The translations under genes and the position numbers were made by a program. A stretch of DNA of 64,000 nt, taken from Burkholderia sp. IMCC1007 (GTDB lineage: Bacteria; Pseudomonadota; Gammaproteobacteria; Burkholderiales; Burkholderiaceae). Under the pieces are notes generated by a model that ran no database searches, was not told the DNA's origin, and saw only the letters and a program-made list of their open reading frames with translations. Below, piece after piece: positions 1 to 8,978 of the stretch. The stretch's first letter is position 1, and every line of letters begins with the position of its first letter. The DNA lies in contig NZ_JAPVQY010000004.1 in the NCBI RefSeq assembly GCF_027257875.1, forward strand, positions 230,430 to 294,429, written 5' to 3'.

Positions 1-137
1 TCAGGTCTGAGATTGCTTCGCCGTCACTTCATCAAGACCGTGATCGGCAGAACGAGTCGTCGCAACCAGCGAATGATGCGGCGCCGTCCGCGCGAGCCGC
101 GCGTCTCGCGCACCGGCTCGGCGCGCGTGCGGCGCCC

Positions 138-542
138 TCACCGTCGATGCGCGGCCGCTTCAGCCGCGGTGTCGTGGTACTCGGTAAACTTCGTGATCTT
201 TCCGTTTTCGATCGTGAACACGTGCACCCACTCGTCCTCGTACGTGCACCCGGTCGAATGGACATGCCAGCGCTGCGCGCCGAGCACGACGACTTTGTCG
301 CCACTGGCGATGAACTCGAGCGGCTCGAACCGTGCCGCGGTCTGCGTCGACGCAAGGCTCTCGAAGAACGCCGCGACCTCCTGCGGCCCGTGTCTTCTGC
401 CGACGAACGGAACGATGTCGGTTGGCCCCGGTATGAACCAGTCGACGTCTTCGGAGAGCGTCTGCAGCACGCCGCCGATATCGGCCCTGCCGAAGGCCGC
501 GTACGCCTGTTGCACCAGTTGTGCATTGCTTTGCTCGCTCAT
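138..542 (-). CDS. SnoaL-like / NTF2-fold protein
   Basis: This encodes 134 residues of the small alpha+beta-barrel type shared by SnoaL-like polyketide cyclases and ketosteroid isomerases. It opens with the usual helix (AQLVQQAYAAFGRADIGGV), followed by DVDWFIPGP and, near the C-terminus, the strand pair EDEWVHVFTIENGKITKF, all typical of the fold. The start is fixed by a strong GGGAGGAGG ribosome site about 6 bases upstream. It has no signal peptide, so it is cytosolic. It lies downstream of a methyltransferase on the same strand, with about 150 bases between them, so co-transcription is possible but not shown. The substrate cannot be read from sequence because this family has very diverse roles. 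Confidence 0.75.
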   Translation of the reverse strand: MSEQSNAQLVQQAYAAFGRADIGGVLQTLSEDVDWFIPGPTDIVPFVGRRHGPQEVAAFFESLASTQTAARFEPLEFIASGDKVVVLGAQRWHVHSTGCTYEDEWVHVFTIENGKITKFTEYHDTAAEAAAHRR

Positions 543-698
543 CGCCTCCTCCCGTCATCGCCGGTTCGCGACCTTGCGCTGTGGAGTTGGGGCCGCAGAC
601 AATTCATCATAGTCGAACTGCCAGGCGACACGCGATAGATTCGCGGGCGATCGAGCGAGCGATCAACGCTGATTCGATATGAGCAATCCGAGACTCCA

Positions 699-1511
699 CT
701 ATCCTGCGGCCACGATCACATGCGCCTGAATTTTGCCGGCCACCGGCCCTTCGCCATGGCGCTTGGCAACCGCTTCCGTCGCTCGATCCGTAGCGAGCTG
801 AAGCAAGCCGGCGTCGCGCGCCTCGATTTCGTTGCGCAGCGGCGTTCCCAGGCAATAGGCAGTGGCGGCGGCGCGTGCGGACGTCGCGCAACTCACCTTT
901 TCGCGCGTCTCGATTTCGATGCCGGCGAATCCTGCGCGGCTCAGTTCCTCCCGGATCAGCGCGATATCGTGATAGCCGTGCGGCGTGCGAGCGAGGAATC
1001 GCGGCGGGTCATCCGGAAACACCGTTGCGACAGCGTTGGTGACTTCTTCGGCAAAGGTGTTCTCTTCGATTCGGTCCCAGACATTGAAGACAAAGCGCCC
1101 ACTCGGCTTCAGCACGCGACGCGCCTCGGCGTAGCCGACGACCCGGTTGGGGAAAAACATCGCGCCGAACTGGCAGCAAACGACGTCGAACGAGGCATCT
1201 TCGAACGGCAGGTCGAGCGCGTCCGCCCGCCGCCATTCGATACGGCTATCGGCCCCCTGCCTGGCGGCCGCATAGTCGAGCATGGGCTGATTGAGATCGG
1301 TCACCACGTAGCGCGCGTCAGCGCAGAGTTTTGGCGCAAGCGAGCGCGTGACCACGCCGCTGCCGGCCGCCGTTTCAAGCACCGAGTGGGGCGAGGAGGC
1401 TGCGACAAGCTCCGCCAGGTCGGCGGCATAGGCCTCGAAGATCAGGGGGACCATCAGCGTGTCGTAGAACTTCGGGATTGAGCCCGCAAACACCTTATCT
1501 CGCTCAGTCAT
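699..1511 (-). CDS. class I SAM-dependent methyltransferase
   Basis: This 270-residue protein has the Rossmann-like methyltransferase fold. Motif I is VLETAAGSGVVTRSLA (about residues 45-60), motif II carries the acidic VVTDLNQPML, and a later motif reads LPFEDASFDVVCCQFGAMFF, followed by EARRVLKPSGRFVFNVWD. This pattern is that of the UbiE/COQ5-like small-molecule methyltransferases. The ATG at 1511 is chosen over an upstream one because AAGGGGG sits just before it and the extra 23 residues look non-coding. The 5' end faces a broken Crp/Fnr gene on the opposite strand that may once have regulated it. The substrate is unknown. Confidence 0.8.
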   Translation of the reverse strand: MTERDKVFAGSIPKFYDTLMVPLIFEAYAADLAELVAASSPHSVLETAAGSGVVTRSLAPKLCADARYVVTDLNQPMLDYAAARQGADSRIEWRRADALDLPFEDASFDVVCCQFGAMFFPNRVVGYAEARRVLKPSGRFVFNVWDRIEENTFAEEVTNAVATVFPDDPPRFLARTPHGYHDIALIREELSRAGFAGIEIETREKVSCATSARAAATAYCLGTPLRNEIEARDAGLLQLATDRATEAVAKRHGEGPVAGKIQAHVIVAAG

Positions 1512-1579
1512 GATATCCCCCTTGAAGACGCTTGATGCCACCGTTGACCATCCATTCCAGCGCGCGCGAAGCCACGCCA

Positions 1580-2037
1580 ATGTTCAACGGGCTGCCTCGC
1601 CCGCACGATGCCTCAGCAATCTGTAAGACTCTCGTGCTTCACGTACCCCGCCCCGCATTGGAAACCGTGCTTGGAGCTCACCCGGCTTACTGGCGGAATT
1701 TTGGCTTGTTGATGGCGCAAAAAATCCGGATCTCCTTTGAGAACAACGAAGCCATGATACTGTTGCCCGCCGCTCAGCGCCTGGCAAGTCGCTTATTGCT
1801 GATCGCTGGTGGCTACGGAGGGATCAATGCGGAACAGAGCAGGATAAAGCTCTCGCAAGACACCCTGGCTCCAATGGTTTCGCTTACTCGGCAGACGACG
1901 AACCCGCTACTCAAGAACCTTGAGAGTCAGGGTATCGTCGATCTGAAGTTCGGGGAAATCGTTATTCTCGCTTTGATCGCCTGCGCGCTGCCAGTGTCGA
2001 AGATTCCGGTCCCCGAGGCGCCAATCCGGCTGCCTAG
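1580..2037 (+). pseudogene. Crp/Fnr-family regulator remnant, 5'-truncated and frameshifted
   Basis: The translation matches the second half of Crp/Fnr regulators: the end of the cyclic-nucleotide-binding fold (FNGLPRPHDA, HAYWRNFGLL-like), the connecting helix (PAAQRLASRLL) and the winged helix (LSQDTLAPMVSLTRQTTNPLLKNL). About 80 N-terminal residues normally present are missing. Near 1965-1975 the reading frame breaks. After GEIVIL the expected family ending continues in another frame as FDRLRAASVEDS and stops at 2035-2037. Both lesions make a functional regulator unlikely. The limits given cover the homologous part only. A base-calling error could explain the frameshift but not the missing 5' part. 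Confidence 0.7.
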
Positions 2038-2440
2038 ACCGGGCGGTTTCCAGCGCGTCACGTCGAACCGCGAACGACGAAAGCATGACAGAGGCTGTTC
2101 AGCCAACCGAGGGCCCCTCGTGGCCGAGTGGAGGCGGCCAGGGCAATTCGCTCGCCGGAAACCGGCCATTGAGCGACGGCAAACCAGACCTTGGCGGTTC
2201 AAACTGGATGTCGCCCTCCACCGGCGGCTCCCGGCCGAGCTGAATCAGGCGATCTGACGCTGTCTGTTTGGTCTAGTCAACCCTCATACAGATGACGTGA
2301 CGCGCGGGCCGCGCCTCCCGTCGCGAACGCCGCCTTCATCAAGGCCGGCGACATGCATCGCCGGCCACCGCGTTCACCCGATCATGCGATCGATCGCGAT
2401 CGCATCGGATTCCGAACCGTCATCCGCGATCCGTCACGCA
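2038..2440. other. intergenic stretch after the Crp/Fnr remnant
   Basis: About 400 bases lie between the broken regulator and the sfnG remnant. A 52-codon Gly/Ser-rich open frame (2085-2243, plus strand) is visible but has only a weak ribosome site and no recognisable family. I see no promoter or repeat that stands out. Confidence 0.4.
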
Positions 2441-3178
2441 TCAAGCAGCCACCGCCTGCTGCTGCGCCTCGAGTTCGCGCACGAGCGGCAGCACGCGCTT
2501 GCCGAAGTACTCGACTTCCTCGATGAAATGCAGGAAACCGGTCAGCACGAGATCGACGCCGATCGCCTTCAGCGCGACGATCCGCTCGGCGATCTGTTGC
2601 GGCGTGCCGATCAGGTTCGTGCGGAATCCGTCGTTGTATTGCACCAGATCCTCGAACGTCGATTTCGCCCAGTTGCCCTCGCCTTCCGGCGACGCGTTGC
2701 CTGCCTGCTTCACCGCATCGCCGAACGCGTGAACGGCCTCGACGTGCGCGTGCCGGATGATGTCGTCGAGCACCGCGCGCGCCTCTTCCTCGGTGTCGCG
2801 CGCGATCACGAACGCGTTGACGCCGATCCGCACGCGATGGTTGTTCGCCGCCGCCTTCGCGCGGATGTCGTCGATCTGCGCCTTCAGGTTCTCCGGCGTA
2901 TTGCCGTTCGTGAAGTACCAGTCCGACACGCTCGCCGCGTTGTCGCGCGCCGCACGCGAGCTGCCGCCCTGGAAGATCTCCGGATGCGGCTTCTGCACGG
3001 GCTTCGGGCTCAGCGTGTAATCGTTGAAGCGGTAGAAGTCGCCCTTGAACGTGAAGTTGTCCTGCGTCCAGATGCCCTTGAGCGCCTGGATGAATTCCTT
3101 CGAACGCCGATAGCGTTCGTCGTGCTCGAGCCACGGCTCGCCGATCGCGGTGAACTCGCCCTTGAACCAGCCGCTGAC
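2441..3178 (-). pseudogene. sfnG: dimethyl-sulfone monooxygenase SfnG, N-terminally truncated
   Basis: The 245 residues match the C-terminal two thirds of SfnG, an FMNH2-dependent luciferase-fold monooxygenase that converts dimethyl sulfone to methanesulfinate. Family hallmarks are visible: VSGWFKGEFTAIGEPWLEHD at the break, HPEIFQGGSSRAARD, SDWYFTNGNT and VQYNDGFRTNLIGTP. The match begins abruptly at the valine at 3176-3178. Directly upstream, in the same frame, is the stop codon of msuE (3197-3199), with no start codon between. Roughly 120 N-terminal residues, including part of the flavin pocket, are therefore deleted. The deletion joined the rest to the end of msuE. The intact gene would be about 360 residues. 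The fragment is probably non-functional. Confidence 0.85.
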
Positions 3179-3196
3179 GGGGAAAAACGAACGGCG

Positions 3197-3757
3197 TTAC
3201 GCCGCGACGGCGGACAGCGCACGCGGGCGCAGTTGCGGCACCGCGCGGTCCACCGCGAGCGCGATGCGTGCGCGCAGCGCGGGATTCGCGATTTCGTGGC
3301 CGTCGAAATCGCTTTCGGACGCATACACGCCGATCGGCAGCGTGCGCGCCTGAAAGAAGCTGAACAGCGGCCGGAGCTGGTGATCGATCACGAGCGCATG
3401 ACGCTCGCTGCCGCCGGTGGCCGCGAGCAGCACCGGCACATCAATCAGCGACTCGTGATGCACGAGGTCGAACAGGTGCTTGAAGATGCCCGTGTACGAC
3501 GCGCGATACACGGGGCTCGCGACGACGAGCGCATCGGCCGTCTCGATCGCGCGAATCAGCGCTTCGAGATCCGGCGGCACCTGCGCGCGCTTCAGCGCGC
3601 CGGCCAGCCGGTTGCCGATCTCGCCGAGTTCGATCCGTTGCGTGTCGATCGGCAGTGCGTCGCCGAGCGCGCCGACGATTGCATCGGTCAGCGCCAGCGT
3701 GCGGGACGGCCGTTGCAGGCCGCCCGATATGGCGACTACGTTGATTGTGTTGCTCAT
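3197..3757 (-). CDS. msuE: NAD(P)H-dependent FMN reductase MsuE
   Basis: This 186-residue flavodoxin-like reductase supplies reduced FMN to two-component sulfone and sulfonate monooxygenases. It has the NADPH-FMN reductase signature: VVAISGGLQRPSRTLAL at the N-terminus (phosphate-binding loop) and ALVVASPVYRASYTGIFKHLFDL (about residues 75-97). The length equals that of known MsuE. The start at 3757 (MSNTINVV) is preferred because earlier codons are not family-like. It is first in a sulfone operon whose second gene, sfnG, is now truncated. A sigma-54 promoter lies about 54 bases upstream, and the activator gene sfnR is divergent. Without its partner oxygenase here, it may serve monooxygenases encoded elsewhere. 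Confidence 0.88.
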   Translation of the reverse strand: MSNTINVVAISGGLQRPSRTLALTDAIVGALGDALPIDTQRIELGEIGNRLAGALKRAQVPPDLEALIRAIETADALVVASPVYRASYTGIFKHLFDLVHHESLIDVPVLLAATGGSERHALVIDHQLRPLFSFFQARTLPIGVYASESDFDGHEIANPALRARIALAVDRAVPQLRPRALSAVAA

Positions 3758-3810
3758 TCCATGCGTTCCCGTCGTCGAGCCGCGCGTTGCCGCGCCATTA
3801 GCGTTTCGGG

Positions 3811-3826
3811 TTTGCAAGGACCGTGC
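3811..3826 (-). promoter_or_regulatory. sigma-54 promoter of msuE-sfnG
   Basis: Read on the minus strand the site is TGGCACGGTCCTTGCA. This gives the -24 element TGGCAC, a 5-base spacer and the -12 element TTGCA, matching the sigma-54 consensus at essentially every key base (GG and GC 10 bases apart). It lies upstream of msuE and next to a gene for a sigma-54 activator (sfnR), as expected for sulfur-starvation control of sulfone use. The remainder of 3758-4269 holds no gene that I can support. Confidence 0.85.
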
Positions 3827-4269
3827 CACTTCCAATGCGTGCAGCGATGCAAAATCATCTGCTCGACGAATCTTCGGTCAATCGCCCGCGTGGCGGGCCG
3901 CTCGGGCAAAACGCACGGCCGTGGCAAGCGTTCCCGAAAGCCCATCACATCGATATTCCGCAACGAGATGAACCGGAGCAAACAGCGCTGCTGATGCGGT
4001 GCTGCTCAATCAGCAGCATTGCCGCGCGGCTTGCCCGATCGCGACGGCAGCATGGCGCCGCATCGATCGCGATGACGTCGCATCCGCCGTCGTGGCGCCA
4101 CTACCCGGCGCCGCCGCACGCTGCGCAGCAATCCCGCTTTGGTTATCAGAAATCGATGTTTCCCGCGCGACGCAAAACGCTGAACACTCTGCTGATCACG
4201 CAGCACCCGGAACGCGCCGCCCGTCGGCGCGCGTCCGCTCCCGTTCGACCGATCCATGCCTTCATCGCC

Positions 4270-5424
4270 ATGACATCCGTTAATGCCTCGTCGCGTCCGG
4301 TCAGTCTTCATGTCGTCGCCGCGTCCGCGGACGAACGGCGCGCGCAGTCGCGCGGCACCGCTGCCGAGCCCGTCGCGCCGGTGCTCGCGCGGCCCGAACG
4401 CGAGGCGGCGGCACGCGCGCGCGCCCACGTGTTCGTCGATCCGCGTTCGCTCGCGCTGCTCGAACGCGTGCGGCTCGTCGCACCGAGCGACGCGAACGTC
4501 CTGATCGCCGGCGAGACAGGCACCGGCAAGGAACTGATCGCGCGCCGCGTTCACGACCTCAGCCGCCGCGGCGACGGCCCGTTCGTCGCAGTGAACTGCG
4601 GCGCGCTGTCCGACACGCTCGTCGACAGCGAACTGTTCGGTCATGAGAAAGGGGCGTTTACAGGTGCGCTGTGCGCGAAGCCGGGCTGGTTCGAGGCCGC
4701 GAACGGCGGCACGTTGTTTCTCGACGAGATCGGCGATCTGCCGCTGTCGATGCAGGTGAAGCTGCTGCGCGTGCTGCAGGAGCGTGAAGTCGTGCGGCTC
4801 GGCTCACGCACCGGCACGCCGGTCGACGTGCGCGTGGTGGCCGCGACCAACGTCGATCTGCGGCAGGCCGTGGCGGACGGGCGATTTCGCGGCGACCTGT
4901 TCTACCGGCTCAACGTCGTGCAGCTCGACGTGCCGACGCTGCGCGAACGGCCGGCCGACATCCTGCCGCTCGCGCGCCACTTCGTCGACGACTATCGGAA
5001 CCGTCTCGGCCACGGGCCGCACAGCATCGATCCGCGCGCGGCACGCAGGCTCGAAGCGCATGCGTGGCCCGGCAATATCCGCGAGCTGGAGAACGTGATT
5101 CATCATGCGCTGCTGGTAAGCCGCCACGACATGCTGCAGGAAACCGACCTGAACCTGTCGTCGTCATGCGCGCCCGTGGCCGTCGCGCGCGTGACGGAGC
5201 CGGCGAACCGGGTGCCGGCCCATGAAGCGCTCGAACACGCGCTGCGGGCGCTGTTCGACGACGAACACGAGCACCTGTTCGAACGAATCGAGGACACCGT
5301 GATGCGCGTCGCGTTCGAGTTCAGTCACCGCAATCAGATCCAGGCCGCGCGGCTGCTCGGGATCAGCCGCAATGTGCTGCGGGCGCGGTTGATTCGCGCG
5401 AAGGCGATCGCGGCGATCAAGTAG
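4270..5424 (+). CDS. sfnR: sigma-54-dependent activator SfnR
   Basis: This is a 384-residue enhancer-binding protein without a receiver domain. The AAA+ module shows Walker A GETGTGKE (about residue 80), the sigma-54 contact loop GAFTGA, Walker [13 protein letters not shown] and the R-finger region [18 protein letters not shown]. The C-terminal Fis-type helix-turn-helix is [21 protein letters not shown] short divergent N-terminus of about 55 residues is typical of SfnR, which activates sulfone genes. The neighbouring msuE-sfnG operon and its sigma-54 promoter support this role. The start at 4270 (MTSVNASS) is a best guess, since no strong ribosome site is visible and the frame is open further upstream. 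Confidence 0.85.
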   Translation: MTSVNASSRPVSLHVVAASADERRAQSRGTAAEPVAPVLARPEREAAARARAHVFVDPRSLALLERVRLVAPSDANVLIAGETGTGKELIARRVHDLSRRGDGPFVAVNCGALSDTLVDSELFGHEKGAFTGALCAKPGWFEAANGGTLFLDEIGDLPLSMQVKLLRVLQEREVVRLGSRTGTPVDVRVVAATNVDLRQAVADGRFRGDLFYRLNVVQLDVPTLRERPADILPLARHFVDDYRNRLGHGPHSIDPRAARRLEAHAWPGNIRELENVIHHALLVSRHDMLQETDLNLSSSCAPVAVARVTEPANRVPAHEALEHALRALFDDEHEHLFERIEDTVMRVAFEFSHRNQIQAARLLGISRNVLRARLIRAKAIAAIK

Positions 5425-5625
5425 CCACACACGCACACGCACGCACGCGCTTGCGCGATGCGGGCAGCGGCGATACGCGCGTCGCCGGGATTCGCTTCCG
5501 CCGTGGCGTGAAACGCCTGGAACGCCTGAAACCAATCAATCGCGAAAGGAAAGCCAATCCCGCGCGATGCGCAAAGCGTTCGGCGGCAAGCGGCTTGCCG
5601 CCGACGCTCGCCGCGCCGTGCACGC

Positions 5626-6864
5626 TTATTTCGCGACGCCGCCCGACACGCCGCCGAGCAGCGACGTCACCGGCGCGAGCGGATTTGCCGCAGCCCCCGA
5701 TCCCGCGCCGCCCGCTACACCGCCCAGCGTGCCGGTCAGCGTCGACACGAGGCTCGTCACCGGCGCAAGCGGGCTCACCGCGCCGGCGCCCGCGCCCGCG
5801 GCGCCGCCAAGCGCGCCGGTCACCGAACCGAGCGGTGTCGAACCGGGCCCCGGCACCAAGCCACCGAGCAGCCCCGACGCACCCGAATTGCTCCCCGCGC
5901 CGGGCGACGGACCGTTCTTCACGGTCGTCACCGACGCGCCCGCGACGCTCACGATCAGGCCGGGAATCGGCGCGACGCCGTTCGGGCCGTTGGGGTCGAA
6001 CAGCCCGGCCGCGTTGCTCACGGTATTGCCGACCACGCCGACGAGCCCGCCCGTCGTGCCGACGAACTGGCTCGCCGGGCCGACCGCCGGTTGCGACGCG
6101 ACCGTCCCGGTGCGCCAGCCCACCGTCGACAGCGCACTGCCGACCTGCCCGAGCAAGTTGGCCGCCGGTTGCCCGACGCCGGTCGCCGTGCCGATCTGCT
6201 GCGTGGCCTGCCCGGCCGACAGCACGAGCGGCGTCACGATCGCGCTGAGCGGTTGCGTGACCTGCCACACGGCATTCGACGACAGCGTCGCGCCGACCGT
6301 GCTGCCCGCCGCGCCGAGGCCGCCGGCTACCGTATCGAGCGCCGTGCCGACGGGCGTCGTGACCGGCGCGAGCGGCGCCAGCGGCCCCGTGCCCAGCGCG
6401 CGGACCGTCTGCGCGAGGCCCGTGACCGGATTCGCGGTGGCGCCGACGACATTGCCAACGCTCGCGACCGTCGTGCCGACCGGATTGGCGGTCGTGCCGA
6501 TCCGGCCGAGCCCGTCGCTGAGCGCATCGGCGGTCGCGCGCGTGATCGTGCTGACGCTGGAAATCGTGTCGCCGGCGCTGCGCGTCGCCGCGTTGCCGAG
6601 TCCGGGCACCGTCACGCCGCCGACGGTCGAGCCGGTGGCAGTCGCGAACTGGCCGGCCGTGCTGACGACCCCGTTCGTGCCGGGTGCGCCGCTCGTGCCG
6701 AAGCCGCCGTCATCGGTCAGGCCAGGGCCGGATGGTTTGTTGTCGGCGACGATCGCGCCGCCGGTACCGGCCGTCGCCGCGGTCATGTCGCTGCCGCCGC
6801 AGGCGCTCAGCACGCCGGCGGCGGCCAGCAACGCGGCCGGTGTGAAAATGTGGAATCGGTGCAT
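5626..6864 (-). CDS. collagen-like low-complexity lipoprotein
   Basis: The protein has 412 residues with a lipoprotein signal (lipobox LSAC, about residues 18-21, followed by GGSD). The mature part is built from Gly/Val/Thr/Ala-rich repeats such as NPLAPVTSLL, SPLAPVTSLV and TANPVGTTVASVG. This composition is commonly annotated as a collagen-like or triple-helix repeat-containing protein in Burkholderia, although strict Gly-X-Y periodicity is not evident. It should be anchored to the outer membrane or exposed at the surface. The ATG at 6864 has GAGGAGA upstream. The 200 bases after its stop contain a short CA/CG alternating stretch (5426-5455). The gene stands alone and its role is unknown. 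Confidence 0.75.
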   Translation of the reverse strand: MHRFHIFTPAALLAAAGVLSACGGSDMTAATAGTGGAIVADNKPSGPGLTDDGGFGTSGAPGTNGVVSTAGQFATATGSTVGGVTVPGLGNAATRSAGDTISSVSTITRATADALSDGLGRIGTTANPVGTTVASVGNVVGATANPVTGLAQTVRALGTGPLAPLAPVTTPVGTALDTVAGGLGAAGSTVGATLSSNAVWQVTQPLSAIVTPLVLSAGQATQQIGTATGVGQPAANLLGQVGSALSTVGWRTGTVASQPAVGPASQFVGTTGGLVGVVGNTVSNAAGLFDPNGPNGVAPIPGLIVSVAGASVTTVKNGPSPGAGSNSGASGLLGGLVPGPGSTPLGSVTGALGGAAGAGAGAVSPLAPVTSLVSTLTGTLGGVAGGAGSGAAANPLAPVTSLLGGVSGGVAK

Positions 6865-7185
6865 GATGGTCTCCTCGCGGTCCGGGCGATGGCATGTTCT
6901 GAACAGGACCGGAGACCAATCAGCACGTTCCATGCCATTGCCACGCGAGAACCGGCCTCTCTCTCGCCAGGCAAGCGTCCGCGCTTTCCCACGGGTGCTT
7001 GCCCGCCGTTCGAGCGGCGTTTTTCGGGCCCAGGAGCGTCACGGTTTTCGTTACATTCGTGCTACGAATGCCCGGATGTTACGTAACGCCGACTGTGCGG
7101 CGTGCCGTTCCCGGGCCACGCCGCCTGCCATCCACAGTCCGTCGCGCGGCCGCGCCGCCGTCTCACCGTCAGGAAAACCGCTGCC

Positions 7186-8895
7186 ATGAAAAAGCTTGTG
7201 AACCGCCCATCCGATGTCGTGCGCGAAATGCTGGAAGGCATCGCGCGGCAGTCGCCGCATCTCGCGATCCTCGGCGACGAGCACGTGCTCGTCCGTCAGC
7301 CGCTGCCCGATCCGGCAGCGCGCCCCGTCGCGATCCTGTCCGGCGGCGGCAGCGGCCACGAACCCGCGCACGGCGGCTATGTCGGCGAAGGCATGCTGAG
7401 CGCGGCCGTCTGCGGCGAAGTCTTCACGTCGCCGCCGACCGACGCGGTGCTCGCCGCGATCCGCGCGAGCGCCGGCCCGAACGGCGCGCTGCTCGTCGTG
7501 AAGAACTACACCGGCGACCGCCTCAATTTCGGGCTGGCCGCCGAGCTCGCGCGCGCGGAAGGCATTCCGGTCGAGACGGTGATCGTCGCCGACGACGTGT
7601 CGCTGCGCGGCCGCGTCGAGCGCGGGCAACGGCGCGGGATCGCCGGCACCGTGCTGATCCACAAGCTGGCCGGCGCCGCTGCCGCGCGCGGGCTGTCGCT
7701 GGCCCGCGTCGCGGCGATCGCGCGCGACGCCGCGGCCGACCTCGGCACGATGGGCGTCGCGCTCGACGGCTGCACGATTCCCGGCGCCGACAAGGCGGGC
7801 TTCAGCTTGGCCGATCACGAGATCGAGCTCGGTCTCGGCATCCACGGCGAGAAAGGCGTCGAACGCACCGCGCCGCAGCCCGCCGACGCGCTCGTCGACA
7901 CGCTGCTGTCGAGCATCGTCGCCGACCTCGTGCTCGATCGCGACGAACGCGTCGCGCTGTTCGTCAACGGCCTCGGCGCGACGCCCGACATGGAACTGGC
8001 GATCGTGCTGCGCGCCGCGCACGACAACCTGACCCGGCGCGGCATCACGGTCGCGCGCGCGTGGGCCGGCACGTTCCTGTCGGCGCTGAACATGCCCGGG
8101 TGCTCGATCTCGTTGCTGCGGCTGAACGAAGAGCGCGCCGCACTGCTCGACGCGCCGACGCAGGCACGCGCGTGGCCCGGCGGCGGCGCGGTCAACACGC
8201 AGATTCGCGCGGCAGCGGCCGCCGTGCCCGAGCAGCCGCTGCCGCCGCTCGACGCGGCCGGCCGCGCGTGGGCGGCGCGGCTGCAACCGGCACTGCAGGC
8301 GGTCGCGCAAGCGTTGATCGACAACGAAGCGACGCTGACCGAACTCGATACGGCCGCCGGCGACGGCGATCTCGGCGCGAGCATGCAGCGCGCCGCGCAG
8401 GCGATCCTAGACTTGCCGGAAGCCGCATACGGCACGCCGGCCGGTACGCTCGCGGCGCTGGCCGCCGCGTTGCGCCGCGCGATCGCGGGCAGTTCGGGGC
8501 CGTTCTATGCGACCGCGTTGCTGCGTGCATCGCGGCGTCTCGCCGAGGCCGCCGACGTCGCCGCGCCGTCCGCGCGCGACTGGTCCGCCGCATTCCGCAA
8601 CGCGGTGGATGCGATCAGCGAACTGGGCGGCGCGCACGCCGGCGACCGCACGATGCTCGATGCGCTGGTGCCGGCCTCCGCCGCGTTCGACCGCGCCCTC
8701 GATGACGATCGCGATCATGCCGACGCGTGGGCGGCAGCCGTCGAAGCCGCGGCACACGGCGCGCAGCAAACGGCCGGCATGACGCCGCGCGCGGGCCGGG
8801 CGCGCTATCTCGGCGAGCGCGCGATCGGCACGCCGGATGGCGGCGCGGTGGCGGTCGCGTACTGGCTGCGCGCGTTGTTGCCGCACGTGCGCTGA
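7186..8895 (+). CDS. dihydroxyacetone kinase family protein (DhaK-DhaL fusion)
   Basis: This 569-residue protein joins a DhaK substrate-binding domain to a DhaL ATP-binding domain, as in ATP-dependent single-chain dihydroxyacetone kinases. DhaK carries SGGGSGHEPAHGGYVGEGML (about residues 50-69) and the substrate-linking histidine in LGIHGEKG (about 222-229). DhaL starts near residue 370 and shows the Asp cluster TAAGDGDLGASM that binds Mg-ADP, then GSSGPFYATALLRA and GDRTMLDAL. The start at 7186 has AGGAAAA upstream. The gene is convergent with a transporter gene. A GC-rich inverted repeat (about 8896-8940) between them may be a shared terminator. The true substrate may be another triose or tetrulose. 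Confidence 0.85.
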   Translation: MKKLVNRPSDVVREMLEGIARQSPHLAILGDEHVLVRQPLPDPAARPVAILSGGGSGHEPAHGGYVGEGMLSAAVCGEVFTSPPTDAVLAAIRASAGPNGALLVVKNYTGDRLNFGLAAELARAEGIPVETVIVADDVSLRGRVERGQRRGIAGTVLIHKLAGAAAARGLSLARVAAIARDAAADLGTMGVALDGCTIPGADKAGFSLADHEIELGLGIHGEKGVERTAPQPADALVDTLLSSIVADLVLDRDERVALFVNGLGATPDMELAIVLRAAHDNLTRRGITVARAWAGTFLSALNMPGCSISLLRLNEERAALLDAPTQARAWPGGGAVNTQIRAAAAAVPEQPLPPLDAAGRAWAARLQPALQAVAQALIDNEATLTELDTAAGDGDLGASMQRAAQAILDLPEAAYGTPAGTLAALAAALRRAIAGSSGPFYATALLRASRRLAEAADVAAPSARDWSAAFRNAVDAISELGGAHAGDRTMLDALVPASAAFDRALDDDRDHADAWAAAVEAAAHGAQQTAGMTPRAGRARYLGERAIGTPDGGAVAVAYWLRALLPHVR

Positions 8896-8978
8896 GCGGC
8901 GGTTCACGGCGGCGCGGGATCGAACCGGCGCCGCCGCATTACTACGAAGTGTCGAGCGATGCCGTCCGGCGCGACCGC

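Noticed and set aside
2085..2243. 52-codon Gly/Ser/Pro-rich open frame on the plus strand
   Set aside because: It has only a weak ribosome site and no recognisable family, and it lies in a degenerating region; kept only as a note on the intergenic stretch.
2297..3994. 565-codon plus-strand frame over sfnG and msuE
   Set aside because: It is the antisense shadow of recognised minus-strand genes, with the Arg-rich composition typical of such frames in high-GC DNA.
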